From NCBI RefSeq assembly GCF_004886325.1, contig NZ_QXFN01000001.1, positions 620,001-684,000 on the forward strand: DNA of 64,000 nucleotides. The letters run 5' to 3'. Shown in pieces: positions 8,699 through 15,736 of the stretch (its first letter is position 1; the number at the start of each line of letters is the position of its first letter). This DNA is from Cellulomonas telluris. Its GTDB lineage: Bacteria > Actinomycetota > Actinomycetes > Actinomycetales > Cellulomonadaceae. Made by a program: the position numbers and the translations under genes. The notes beneath the pieces are model-generated. The model saw only the letters and a list, made by a program, of their open reading frames with translations. It was not told where the DNA came from and did not search any database.

Positions 8699-9600
8699 GC
8701 GCCACGACCCCCACCGCCCGCACGGGCGCGGCCCCGCGCAGCGGCAGCCCGCGCGCCTTCGCCGTGCGCCTCGGCCTGCGCCGCGGCGTCACCGAGTTCG
8801 GCCACATGCTGCGTTCGCCCGAGGACGTCGGCTGGAACGCCGTCATCGGGGTCGCGATCCTCGTCTACCTGTGGACGCAGCGGGACACCGCGGTCGCCGG
8901 AGCCGACGGCCTGACGCTCCCCGAGCTCGCCCTGCCCGGCATCCTCGCCGCCACCATCATGTTCGGCATGACCCTGGGACCCGCGTTCGGCCTGGCCACG
9001 GAGGTGGAGGACGGCACCGTGCTGCGGCTGCGTGCGACGCCGCGCGGCACCACGACGTACACCGTCGGCATGGTGACGGGCCAGGCGCTCGGTGCCGTGC
9101 CGATGCTGGCGATCCTGCTGCTGCCGTGGCCGTTCCTGCTGGGGAACCCCATGCACCAGGGTGCGGGGGGCTGGGCCGCGCTCGTCGGCTGGCTGCTGCT
9201 CGGGACGCTCGCGGTGCTGCCGATCGGCGTGGTGGTCGGCGCGCTGTGCGGCCGCCCGAGCCGCGTCCTGCCGTTCGGCGTCGCGCCGGTGGTGGTGCTC
9301 GCGTTCGTGTCCGGCGTCTTCGGGCCGCCCACCGGGCTGCCCGGGTGGGCGCAGGGGGCCGTCCAGGGCTTCCCGCTGTACTGGCTCGCGCACGGTCTGC
9401 GGTCGACGACCCTGCCGCCCGGCGCGGAGGCGCTGGAGATCGGCGGTGCCTGGCACCCGGGTCTCGCGGTGCTGGTGCTCGCCGCGTGGGCCGTCGCGGG
9501 GCTCGTCGCCGCACCGCTGCTGCTGCGCCGCCTGACGCAGCGGGAGTCCGCCGGCGCCATGGCCGCGCGGCTGCAGGCCCACCTGCAGCGGGCGGGCTGA
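8695..9600 (+). CDS. ABC-2 type transporter permease
   Basis: 301 residues starting at an ATG that overlaps the ATPase stop. About six hydrophobic segments are visible, from VGWNAVIGVAILVYLW to LAVLVLAAWAVAGLVAAPLLL, with the ABC-2 pattern of a cytoplasmic amphipathic N terminus, a re-entrant region rich in Gly/Pro around the motif LATEVEDGTVLRLRATP, and a long extracytoplasmic loop before the final helix. It forms the membrane channel of the exporter with the preceding ATPase. Sequence does not reveal the substrate. Confidence 0.9.
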   Translation: MSATTPTARTGAAPRSGSPRAFAVRLGLRRGVTEFGHMLRSPEDVGWNAVIGVAILVYLWTQRDTAVAGADGLTLPELALPGILAATIMFGMTLGPAFGLATEVEDGTVLRLRATPRGTTTYTVGMVTGQALGAVPMLAILLLPWPFLLGNPMHQGAGGWAALVGWLLLGTLAVLPIGVVVGALCGRPSRVLPFGVAPVVVLAFVSGVFGPPTGLPGWAQGAVQGFPLYWLAHGLRSTTLPPGAEALEIGGAWHPGLAVLVLAAWAVAGLVAAPLLLRRLTQRESAGAMAARLQAHLQRAG

Positions 9601-9602
9601 GC

Positions 9603-9860
9603 GTGGCGCAGCAGGGCGGCGAGGCCGTCCACAACCGCATCGCCGTGCTCCGCGCCGAACGGGGCGTGAGCCGGCGGGAGCTCGCCGACGCGCTCGGCGT
9701 GCACTACCAGACCGTCGGGTACCTCGAGCGGGGCGAGTACGCGCCGTCGCTGCACCTGGCGCTGCGGATCGCCGCGTTCTTCGACGTCCCGGTCGAGGTG
9801 GTCTTCTCGCTCGCGCCGTTCCCGCGGATCGGCGCACCGGCGGTGGCGTCGGAGGGCTGA
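9603..9860 (+). CDS. Small Xre/Cro-C1-type HTH regulator
   Basis: 85 residues from a GTG only 2 nt after the permease stop. Nearly the entire protein is one helix-turn-helix domain: HNRIAVLRAERGVSRRELADALGVHYQTVGYLERGEYAPS, with the C-terminal AAFFDVPVEVVFS seen in short YgzD/Xre regulators that accompany membrane-protein operons. It has no ligand-binding domain. Because it is the third gene of the exporter operon it may act on the inverted repeat at the operon start; that link is inferred. Confidence 0.9.
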   Translation: MAQQGGEAVHNRIAVLRAERGVSRRELADALGVHYQTVGYLERGEYAPSLHLALRIAAFFDVPVEVVFSLAPFPRIGAPAVASEG

Positions 9861-9898
9861 GCCCCCGCCGCGCCCCCCAGGGGCGGGCCGGACGCGCC

Positions 9899-9933
9899 CC
9901 GGCCCGGGTCGCCGCGCGGGCGCCCCGGGCCGG
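9899..9933. terminator. Bidirectional GC-rich hairpin between convergent genes
   Basis: The arms ccggcccggg and cccgggccgg pair perfectly over 10 bp around a 15-nt loop. It lies between the ends of the ABC operon and the aminopeptidase gene, which face each other. There is no U tract on either side, as is common for actinobacterial terminators. Confidence 0.6.
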
Positions 9934-9972
9934 GTCGGTGGTGCCGGTGTCAGGCGGTCGTCGCGCGCCCGG

Positions 9973-11502
9973 TCACGCCGCGTCGTCCAGCGAGCGGACG
10001 TCGTCGGGCCGCCCGTCGTGCGGCCACCAGTGCTTCCACGGCGTGCGCTGGTCGCCGGGGCCGGAGACGCCGTTGATCGCGGAGGTGTCGAACGCGAGCG
10101 ACAGCGTCGCGTAGCCGATCGCGGTCGTCATGATGCCCAGCGCCTCGCGGTCGACGTTCGTGATGTCGTCCTGCGGCGAGTGGTAGTTCGGGTCGTAGGG
10201 GATGCCGGCGGTGCCGCCGAACAGCGCGACCTCCTCCTCCGTCTTCGACCCGTCCGCGCCCGTGAACAGGCCCGACGCCGGCACACCGTTCTCGATGAAC
10301 GCCTGGTAGTCCGACCGGCCCGAGAACTCGGTGTCGACGTAGGGCTGGTCGACCCTGTCGAACCAGCGCGTGAACACGTCCTCGGTCTGGGCCGACCCCG
10401 GCGGCACCGGGACGGGCGCCGGGTACGTCGACTCGTCCGCGTCGTAGACGCCGATCACGTAGTTCGGCGAGCCCACCATGTCGAAGTTGAGGTACGTGGC
10501 GATGCGGTCGAGCTCGCCCTCCCGCGTCGCGAGCTCCCCCACGTAGGCGGTCGACCCGATGAGCCCGAGCTCCTCGGCGCCCCACCACGCGAAGCGCACC
10601 GTGTTGTTCAGGTACGGCAGGCGGCCGAGCTGGACCGCCACCTCGAGGATCGCCGCCGAGCCGGTGCCGTTGTCGTTGATGCCCGCCCCCTCCTCGACGC
10701 TGTCCAGGTGGGCGCCCAGCATGACGACGTTGTCGTCGCGGCCGGCGCGCGTCTCGGCGAGGACGTTGAAGCTCTCGACCTCCTCGGTGTGGACGCGTGC
10801 GTCGAGCGTGACCTCGACGGGCCCGGCCTCGGCGGCCGCGACGAGCGCCTGCCCGTCGGCCTGCGACAGCCCGACGACCGGGACCGCCACGACACCGTCG
10901 GCACCGAGCGTGCCGGCGAACAGGCCCTCGACGTTGTTGTGGACGACGACGCCGACGGCGCCGAGCTCCTCGGCCGCGGTGGCCTTCGCGGAGAACGGGC
11001 AGTCGCCGCCGCGGCTGACCACGGCGATCGCGCCGGTCGGGTCGGCGTCGCCCCAGGCGGCGGTGGTGCAGCCGAACGGGTCGTCGGGGACCGCGACGGC
11101 CGCCGTGAGTCCGCCCTCGGGCGTGCTGGGGGAGAACTCCATCTGGTCGACCTCGTACGCGGCGCCCCCGGTCACGGTGAGCGTCGCGGCGTCGACGACC
11201 TCGCGGTCGAACGTGAACGGGTCGCGCCACGTGCGGTAGCCCGCCTTGCGCAGCGTGCGCTCGACGTACTGCGCGCTCGCCTCGTAGCCGGGCGTCAGCG
11301 CGGCGCGGTTGCCGTCGTGGCGGTCGGCGATGCGCTGGAAGGCGTCGAGGTGCCGCATCACCGCCTTCGCGCTGACGCGCTCGGCGAAGCGCACGGCGTC
11401 GCCCTTGTCGAGGGCCGCCGCCGGTGGTGCCAGGAGTGCCGTCACCCCGAGCGTGAGCGCGGACGCGCCGGCCAGGATGGCGGTGGGACGTCGAGCAGAC
11501 AC
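9973..11502 (-). CDS. Secreted M28-family aminopeptidase with PA domain
   Basis: 509 residues from the GTG of VSARRPTAILAG, with AAGGGGG about 8 nt upstream; it opens with a signal peptide ending near PPAAALDKG. A protease-associated (PA) domain occupies about residues 125-245 (CPFSAKATAAEELGAVGVVVHNN). The M28 zinc-peptidase domain follows: GAHLDSVEEGAGINDNGTG supplies the first His and the bridging Asp, EELGLIGS the catalytic and metal Glu, NFDMVG another Asp ligand, and YHSPQDD the last His. These co-catalytic two-zinc enzymes release N-terminal residues from peptides outside the cell, as in Streptomyces griseus aminopeptidase. It is divergent from the MetE-like gene, across a gap containing GTnAC direct repeats. 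Confidence 0.92.
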   Translation of the reverse strand: MSARRPTAILAGASALTLGVTALLAPPAAALDKGDAVRFAERVSAKAVMRHLDAFQRIADRHDGNRAALTPGYEASAQYVERTLRKAGYRTWRDPFTFDREVVDAATLTVTGGAAYEVDQMEFSPSTPEGGLTAAVAVPDDPFGCTTAAWGDADPTGAIAVVSRGGDCPFSAKATAAEELGAVGVVVHNNVEGLFAGTLGADGVVAVPVVGLSQADGQALVAAAEAGPVEVTLDARVHTEEVESFNVLAETRAGRDDNVVMLGAHLDSVEEGAGINDNGTGSAAILEVAVQLGRLPYLNNTVRFAWWGAEELGLIGSTAYVGELATREGELDRIATYLNFDMVGSPNYVIGVYDADESTYPAPVPVPPGSAQTEDVFTRWFDRVDQPYVDTEFSGRSDYQAFIENGVPASGLFTGADGSKTEEEVALFGGTAGIPYDPNYHSPQDDITNVDREALGIMTTAIGYATLSLAFDTSAINGVSGPGDQRTPWKHWWPHDGRPDDVRSLDDAA

Positions 11503-11608
11503 GAGGTGCCCCCTTCTCCACGGTGAGAGGCGCCGGTCGGACGGCCGGGCCGTGGTCACGTCGCCCGCCCAACGTAGGCGCGGGGTGCCGGAATTGTCAC
11601 CACGTCCG

Positions 11609-11635
11609 GTGACTTTCCCGTTACGTCCTTGTGAC
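11609..11635. promoter_or_regulatory. Three GT[GT]AC direct repeats at 11-bp spacing (candidate OmpR-family/GlnR or MtrA-like box)
   Basis: GTGAC at 11609, GTTAC at 11620 and GTGAC at 11631 fall exactly 11 bp apart, one helical turn, each followed by a pyrimidine-rich 6-mer. Such direct repeats are typical of OmpR-family response regulators in actinobacteria; the GTnAC core resembles GlnR and MtrA boxes. A related inverted pair gtcacc/ggtgac spans 11596-11613. The site is in the divergent gap between the secreted aminopeptidase and the MetE-like gene and could control either. Which regulator binds is inference. Confidence 0.45.
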
Positions 11636-11702
11636 TTCCTTCTCATGGCCGGGATGGGACCGGTCGCGGGACGCGTCCGCGGCCGACGTAGCATCGCCCG
11701 AC

Positions 11703-12899
11703 GTGAGCACCCCCATCGCCACCACCCACGCCGGCTCCCTGCCCCGCACCCCCGAGCTCATCGCCGCCAACGCCGCGCGTGCGGCCGGCGAGACCCGCGA
11801 GGACTGGGACGACTTCCTGCGCGACCAGGTCGTCGCGCTCGTGCAGCGCCAGGTCGACCTCGGCATCACCGTCCCGGGCGACGGCGAGTACGGGAAGTCG
11901 ATGAGCAGCGCCGTCGACTTCGGTGCGTGGTGGTCGTACTCGTTCCAGCGCACGGGCGGGCTCGAGCTCGACACGTCGATGGCGTGGGCGACCGAGCAGC
12001 GGCTCTCGTCCCCCGGCGACCTGCGCACCACCGGCTTCCTGCACCGGCGCGACCAGCAGCGGTTCGCGCAGGCGTACCGCGACCCGCACTCGGGCGTCAT
12101 GTCCGGCGAGGCGCCGACGGACTTCCCGAAGGCGACGGGTCCGCTGACGTACACGGGCCAGGCGGCGATCGCCGCGGACGTCGCCCACCTGCGCGCCGCC
12201 CTCGACGTCACGGGCGCCTCCACCGGCTTCATCACCTCGATCGCACCGGGCTCGGCCGCGCGCCTCGCGAACGAGCACTACGCGACCGACCGCGACTACC
12301 TGTTCGCGTGGGCCGACGTGCTGCGCGAGGAGTACCTCGCCATCCTCGACGCCGGCCTCCAGCTCCAGGTCGACGACCCGTCGATGGCCGAGAACTGGGA
12401 CCAGATCGAGCCCGAGCCGTCCCTCGACGACTACCTCGCCTTCACCGCGCTGCGCGTCGAGGCCCTCAACCACGCGCTGCGCGACCTGCCGAAGGACCGC
12501 ATCCGCTTCCACCTGTGCTGGGGCTCCTGGCACGGCCCGCACACCACGGACCTGCCGATGGCGGACATCGTCTCGACGATGCTCGAGGTGCACGCCGGCG
12601 CGTTCTCGTTCGAGGCCGCGAACGTGCGGCACGAGCACGAGTACCGCGTGTGGGACGACGTCACGCTGCCCGCCGGCGCCGTGATCCTGCCCGGTGTGGT
12701 GTCGCACGCGACCAACGTCGTCGAGCACCCGGAGCTGGTGGCGGAGCGGATCGAGCGGTTCGCGACGCGCGTCGGCCCGGAGAACGTCGTGGCGTCGACC
12801 GACTGCGGGCTGGGCGGGCGCGTCCACCCGCAGATCGCGTGGGCGAAGCTGGAGTCCCTCACGGAGGGCGCCCGCATCGCCGGCGACCGCCTGGGCTGA
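11703..12899 (+). CDS. Cobalamin-independent methionine synthase (MetE C-terminal) family protein
   Basis: 398 residues from a GTG. The start is set by TTHAGSLPRTPEL, the usual N terminus of this single-domain family; TAGCAT lies 8 nt before the GTG and no Shine-Dalgarno is present, so the mRNA may be (nearly) leaderless. The zinc-binding pattern of MetE is recognisable: a His in HLCWGSWHG and a Cys in STDCGLGGR near the end. Full MetE is about 750 residues; this is the catalytic half only, as in orphan MetE-like and epoxyalkane:CoM transferase-like proteins, so the methyl donor and acceptor are uncertain. A 15-bp palindrome follows the gene. Confidence 0.85.
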   Translation: MSTPIATTHAGSLPRTPELIAANAARAAGETREDWDDFLRDQVVALVQRQVDLGITVPGDGEYGKSMSSAVDFGAWWSYSFQRTGGLELDTSMAWATEQRLSSPGDLRTTGFLHRRDQQRFAQAYRDPHSGVMSGEAPTDFPKATGPLTYTGQAAIAADVAHLRAALDVTGASTGFITSIAPGSAARLANEHYATDRDYLFAWADVLREEYLAILDAGLQLQVDDPSMAENWDQIEPEPSLDDYLAFTALRVEALNHALRDLPKDRIRFHLCWGSWHGPHTTDLPMADIVSTMLEVHAGAFSFEAANVRHEHEYRVWDDVTLPAGAVILPGVVSHATNVVEHPELVAERIERFATRVGPENVVASTDCGLGGRVHPQIAWAKLESLTEGARIAGDRLG

Positions 12900-12923
12900 C
12901 CCCCGCCACCGAGCGCGGTCGAT

Positions 12924-12964
12924 GCGTCACGAGTGCGGTGCTGCACCACCCGCACTCGTGACGC
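12924..12964. repeat. 15-bp perfect palindrome, member of an interspersed ACGAGTG repeat family
   Basis: The arms gcgtcacgagtgcgg and ccgcactcgtgacgc pair perfectly around an 11-nt loop, 24 bp after the MetE-like stop codon. It could terminate that transcript. The ACGAGTG core recurs at 12975 and in the repeats near 15.1, 18.2 and 63.0 kb, so it is probably a divergent copy of the same family. Confidence 0.65.
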
Positions 12965-13068
12965 AGGTACGGCACTCGTGGTGGGGAGGTGGTGGGAGCG
13001 GCCGGCCCCGGGCGGGGGCGGGACGAACGTCCGGCGGTCCGCGGCGGCGCGTGCGGTGGGGTGGGTGG

Positions 13069-13494
13069 GTGCGTCCCACACCCGTGTACTACTACTCGTC
13101 CGCCAGCGGGCTCGTCCGCACCTTCGCGGAGCGGCTCGGTTGGCCGGCGTTCAACCTGGCCGAGCGGGAGCACCGGCGCAGCGAGGTCGACGGGCCGTGG
13201 GTGCTGCTGACCCCGTCCTGCACGACGGGCAACGAGGCGAACGACACGGTCCCCGAGGCGGTGCGCCGCTTCCTGCGCTCGGCGCACAACCGCCGCCTGC
13301 TCGTCGGCGTCATGGGGTCCGGCAACCGCAACTTCGGCCGGTACTACCAGCACGCGGCGCGGGAGATCGCGGCGCGCTCGGGCCGCCCGGTGCTGCTCGA
13401 GTTCGAGCTGGCCGGCACGCCCTGGGACGTCGCCGAGGCGCAGCGGGTCCTGGCCGAGCTCGACGCGGCCCTCGCGCACCGGCACGCCTCCTGA
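13069..13494 (+). CDS. nrdI: NrdI, flavodoxin-like activator of class Ib ribonucleotide reductase
   Basis: 141 residues from a GTG preceded by GGGGTGG. The N-terminal VYYYSSASGLVRTFAERLG is the FMN phosphate-binding loop of the NrdI family, and TPSCTTGNEANDTVPEAVRRFL plus GVMGSGNRNFGRYYQHAA are its other conserved flavin-contact segments. NrdI supplies the oxidant that assembles the dimanganese-tyrosyl radical of NrdF. It is normally encoded beside nrdE and nrdF; none is present nearby here. Length and motifs are normal. Confidence 0.93.
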   Translation: MRPTPVYYYSSASGLVRTFAERLGWPAFNLAEREHRRSEVDGPWVLLTPSCTTGNEANDTVPEAVRRFLRSAHNRRLLVGVMGSGNRNFGRYYQHAAREIAARSGRPVLLEFELAGTPWDVAEAQRVLAELDAALAHRHAS

Positions 13495-13556
13495 CGCGCA
13501 GCGCGTGCGCGACGGCACGGGGACGCGCACCGTGGAGGCATGACCGGGACGACGAC

Positions 13557-13691
13557 GTGAGGGGCCGCGGGCACCACGAGCCGTGGGGTGACGAGCGCCG
13601 GACGCGGCAGCTCGCGCGCGTGCTGACGGGGCTCGGAGCGGTCGTCGTGCTCGGGGCCGTGTTCGGGATCGTCTACGTGCTCGCGCGCTGA
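13557..13691 (+). CDS. Small single-TM protein (44 residues)
   Basis: A short frame from a GTG: an Arg-rich cytoplasmic head (WGDERRTRQLARVL) followed by one hydrophobic helix TGLGAVVVLGAVFGIVYVLAR, with positive-inside orientation. The GTG itself has no good ribosome site, but a GGAGG-preceded ATG at 13540 opens a six-codon frame whose TGA overlaps this GTG, which could couple translation. Coding status rests only on the sensible membrane topology, so it is tentative. Confidence 0.45.
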   Translation: MRGRGHHEPWGDERRTRQLARVLTGLGAVVVLGAVFGIVYVLAR

Positions 13692-13708
13692 GCCGGCGTC
13701 GCGGCCGG

Positions 13709-15001
13709 TCAGCGGCTCGTGACGCTCCAGCGTCCCGCCGTCAGGTCCTGCAGCCGCGGCAGGATCGCGTCCCCCGCGACGCGCAGGCCGTCGTGCAGGA
13801 ACTCGTTCGTGATCCACACCTGGCTGCTGCCGAGCCCGTCGGCGGTCCGCAGTGCGAGGTCCAGGTCGACGTACGGGTCGTCGACGTACTGCACCGCCGC
13901 GACCGGGACCTCGTTCGCGGCGAGCCGGTCGACGTCGTACAGCTCGGGCCAGTCGGTGCGGGCGGCCAGCTCCTCCGCCGCCGCGCGGAACGGGCGCAGC
14001 GCCGGGACCTGCTCGTACATCCACGGGAAGATCGCCTCGCCGGTGAGCAGCAGGGGGCGGGCGTCGACCGCGAACCCGGGCCGCCGGGCGTGCTCGGCGG
14101 CGGCCGCCCAGCCGGGCTCCCGCGGCCCCGAGTGGTAGATGACCTCCTGCAGCACCGCGTACAGCGGGTTCGCGTCGAAGCCCGTGCGGCGGCCCACCTC
14201 GGCGAGGAAGCCGGGTGCGGGCTCGCCGCGGCGGTCCAGGGCGGTGTCGAGCAGCCAGTGCAGGTCGTCGACGCCGGTGCTCATGCCGAGCGGCATCCCG
14301 AGCGCCTGCAGTCGCTCGACCGTGAGCTCCTCGCCCGTGGGCAGCGTGACACCGCCCGCGGCGACGCGGTCCGCGAGGCGGCCGAGCAGGTCGACGTCGT
14401 CCGGGAACGCGCGCCGGAACGCCCGGTTGCGCGCCTCCTGCCGCGGGTACGTCGCGGCGTAGACGTCCTCCGCCGTGGCGCCGACGGGCGGCAGACCGCC
14501 GGTGACCCAGCACGCCTCGAGCGCCTCGGGGTGCCGGGACAGGTACGTCAGCGTGAGGAACCCGCCGTACGACTGCCCGAGCGTCGACCAGCGCCGTCCG
14601 CCGTACACCGTGCGCCGCAGGGTCTCGGCGTCCTCGACGATCGCGTCCGCGCGGAAGCACGCGAGGTAGCCGGCGGCCGCCGCGGCGTCGTCGAAGGCGG
14701 CGAGGTCGGTGCCGTCCACCCGCCCGGACCGGCCCGTGCCGCGCTGGTCCAGCAGCACCACGCGGTGCGTGCGCAGGAGCGTCGCCCACCAGCCGCCGCC
14801 GGGCATCGGACGCGGCGACTGACCGCCCGGCCCTCCCTGCAGGAACAGCACGAGCGGCAGGTCGTCGCGGTCCTGCGCCGGGTCGACGATCTCGCGCGCG
14901 AACACCTCGATCGAGCCGAACCGGTGCGGGTCCGCCCGGTCCACCGGCACCTCGACGCGGTGCTCGCGAACCCGGAACCCCGTCATCGCGTACTCGCCCA
15001 C
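13709..15001 (-). CDS. Proline iminopeptidase-like S33 alpha/beta hydrolase
   Basis: 430 residues from a GTG with AGGGTGG 5 nt upstream (an ATG five codons in is an alternative). The oxyanion region is FLQGGPGG, followed by VVLLDQRGTGRSG, a signature of the S33 prolyl aminopeptidase family. The nucleophile elbow is GQSYGGF (Ser near residue 144), an Asp is expected near AAVQYVDDPYVDL, and the usual terminal catalytic His fits ITNEFLHDGLR. These cytoplasmic enzymes remove N-terminal proline from small peptides. Length matches the longer actinobacterial members. Confidence 0.9.
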   Translation of the reverse strand: MGEYAMTGFRVREHRVEVPVDRADPHRFGSIEVFAREIVDPAQDRDDLPLVLFLQGGPGGQSPRPMPGGGWWATLLRTHRVVLLDQRGTGRSGRVDGTDLAAFDDAAAAAGYLACFRADAIVEDAETLRRTVYGGRRWSTLGQSYGGFLTLTYLSRHPEALEACWVTGGLPPVGATAEDVYAATYPRQEARNRAFRRAFPDDVDLLGRLADRVAAGGVTLPTGEELTVERLQALGMPLGMSTGVDDLHWLLDTALDRRGEPAPGFLAEVGRRTGFDANPLYAVLQEVIYHSGPREPGWAAAAEHARRPGFAVDARPLLLTGEAIFPWMYEQVPALRPFRAAAEELAARTDWPELYDVDRLAANEVPVAAVQYVDDPYVDLDLALRTADGLGSSQVWITNEFLHDGLRVAGDAILPRLQDLTAGRWSVTSR

Positions 15002-15107
15002 GCGGCCACCCTACGAGCGGGCCCGCCCGCCGAGCGCGGCGCCGCCCGCCGAGCACGGGCCCCGGCCGCCGAGCGCGGGCCCCGCTCGCCGAGCGCGTGC
15101 GTCGTCG

Positions 15108-15227
15108 GGCGAGCGCACCGGACACGAGTGGTGCGCTCGCCGGACGAGTGGTGCGCTCGCCGGACGAGTGGTGCGCTTGCCGGACGAGTGGCGCGCTCGC
15201 CGGACGAGTGGCGCGCTCGACGGAGCG
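15108..15227. repeat. Five tandem 20-bp units preceded by a 12-bp inverted copy
   Basis: Units gtggtgcgctcgccggacga begin at 15128, 15148, 15168, 15188 and 15208 and differ at only a few positions. Just upstream, ggcgagcgcacc at 15108 is the exact reverse complement of part of the first unit, so a hairpin can form. A more degenerate ccgccgagcgcgggc-like series fills 15020-15105. The array occupies the gap between two co-directional genes; its core CGAGTGG-GCGCTCG recurs near 18.2 and 63.0 kb. There are no spacers, so it is not a CRISPR array. Confidence 0.85.
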
Positions 15228-15259
15228 GCGGTGCGGGCGGGGGGCAGCGCGGCGGGTCG

Positions 15260-15532
15260 TCAGCCGGAGACGGCCACGAAGCCGTCACCGTCGGCGGCCA
15301 CCCGCCACCGGCGGACGTCCTTGCCGGTGCCGTCGCCGGTCTTCTCCTGGACGACGGCGTGGTGGTCGGCGGTGGTGCCCTGCCCGCGGACGAGGTGGGC
15401 GCCGGTCCTGCCCTGCACGCGCATGGCGACGACGCCGGTGAAGTCGTCGAGCGTCCGCGGGGGACGCCCGTCGACGTCGAGCACCTGGTAGGGGACTGCG
15501 GAGACGACGGGGTCGGCCGTGGGGTGCGACAT
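15260..15532 (-). CDS. Small conserved hypothetical protein
   Basis: 90 residues from the ATG of MSHPTADPVVS, chosen because GGAGCAGC lies directly upstream; the open frame before it has no coding character. The protein is soluble and strand-rich (YQVLDVDGRPPRTLDDFTG, GVVAMRVQGRTGAHLVRG) and ends WRVAADGDGFVAVSG. I do not recognise a family. It is downstream of the GH31 gene on the same strand (205 bp gap). Confidence 0.6.
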   Translation of the reverse strand: MSHPTADPVVSAVPYQVLDVDGRPPRTLDDFTGVVAMRVQGRTGAHLVRGQGTTADHHAVVQEKTGDGTGKDVRRWRVAADGDGFVAVSG

Positions 15533-15736
15533 GCTGCTCCGATCGGTGGCCGCCGTGGCTGCTGCACGGCGGGGTGGTCGACCTGACGGGACGGACGGTG
15601 CGACGACGACCGGGTGCGGGCGCGGGCCGACCCGGGCGCGGCGCCGCGCGATGTGGGAGAGGTGCAAGGCGTGTGACGTGGAGCACGTCGACGGTACCGA
15701 ATGTCCGATTCCCCGGCCACGGGAACCGGGCGCCCC

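Noticed and set aside
13540-13560. Six-codon frame MTGTTT as a gene
   Set aside because: It has a good ribosome site but is too short to judge; it is mentioned only as a possible coupling leader for the following small membrane protein.
15108-15227. Five regular 20-bp repeats resembling a CRISPR array
   Set aside because: The units are directly adjacent with no spacers, are partly palindromic with other copies in the window, and there are no cas genes.
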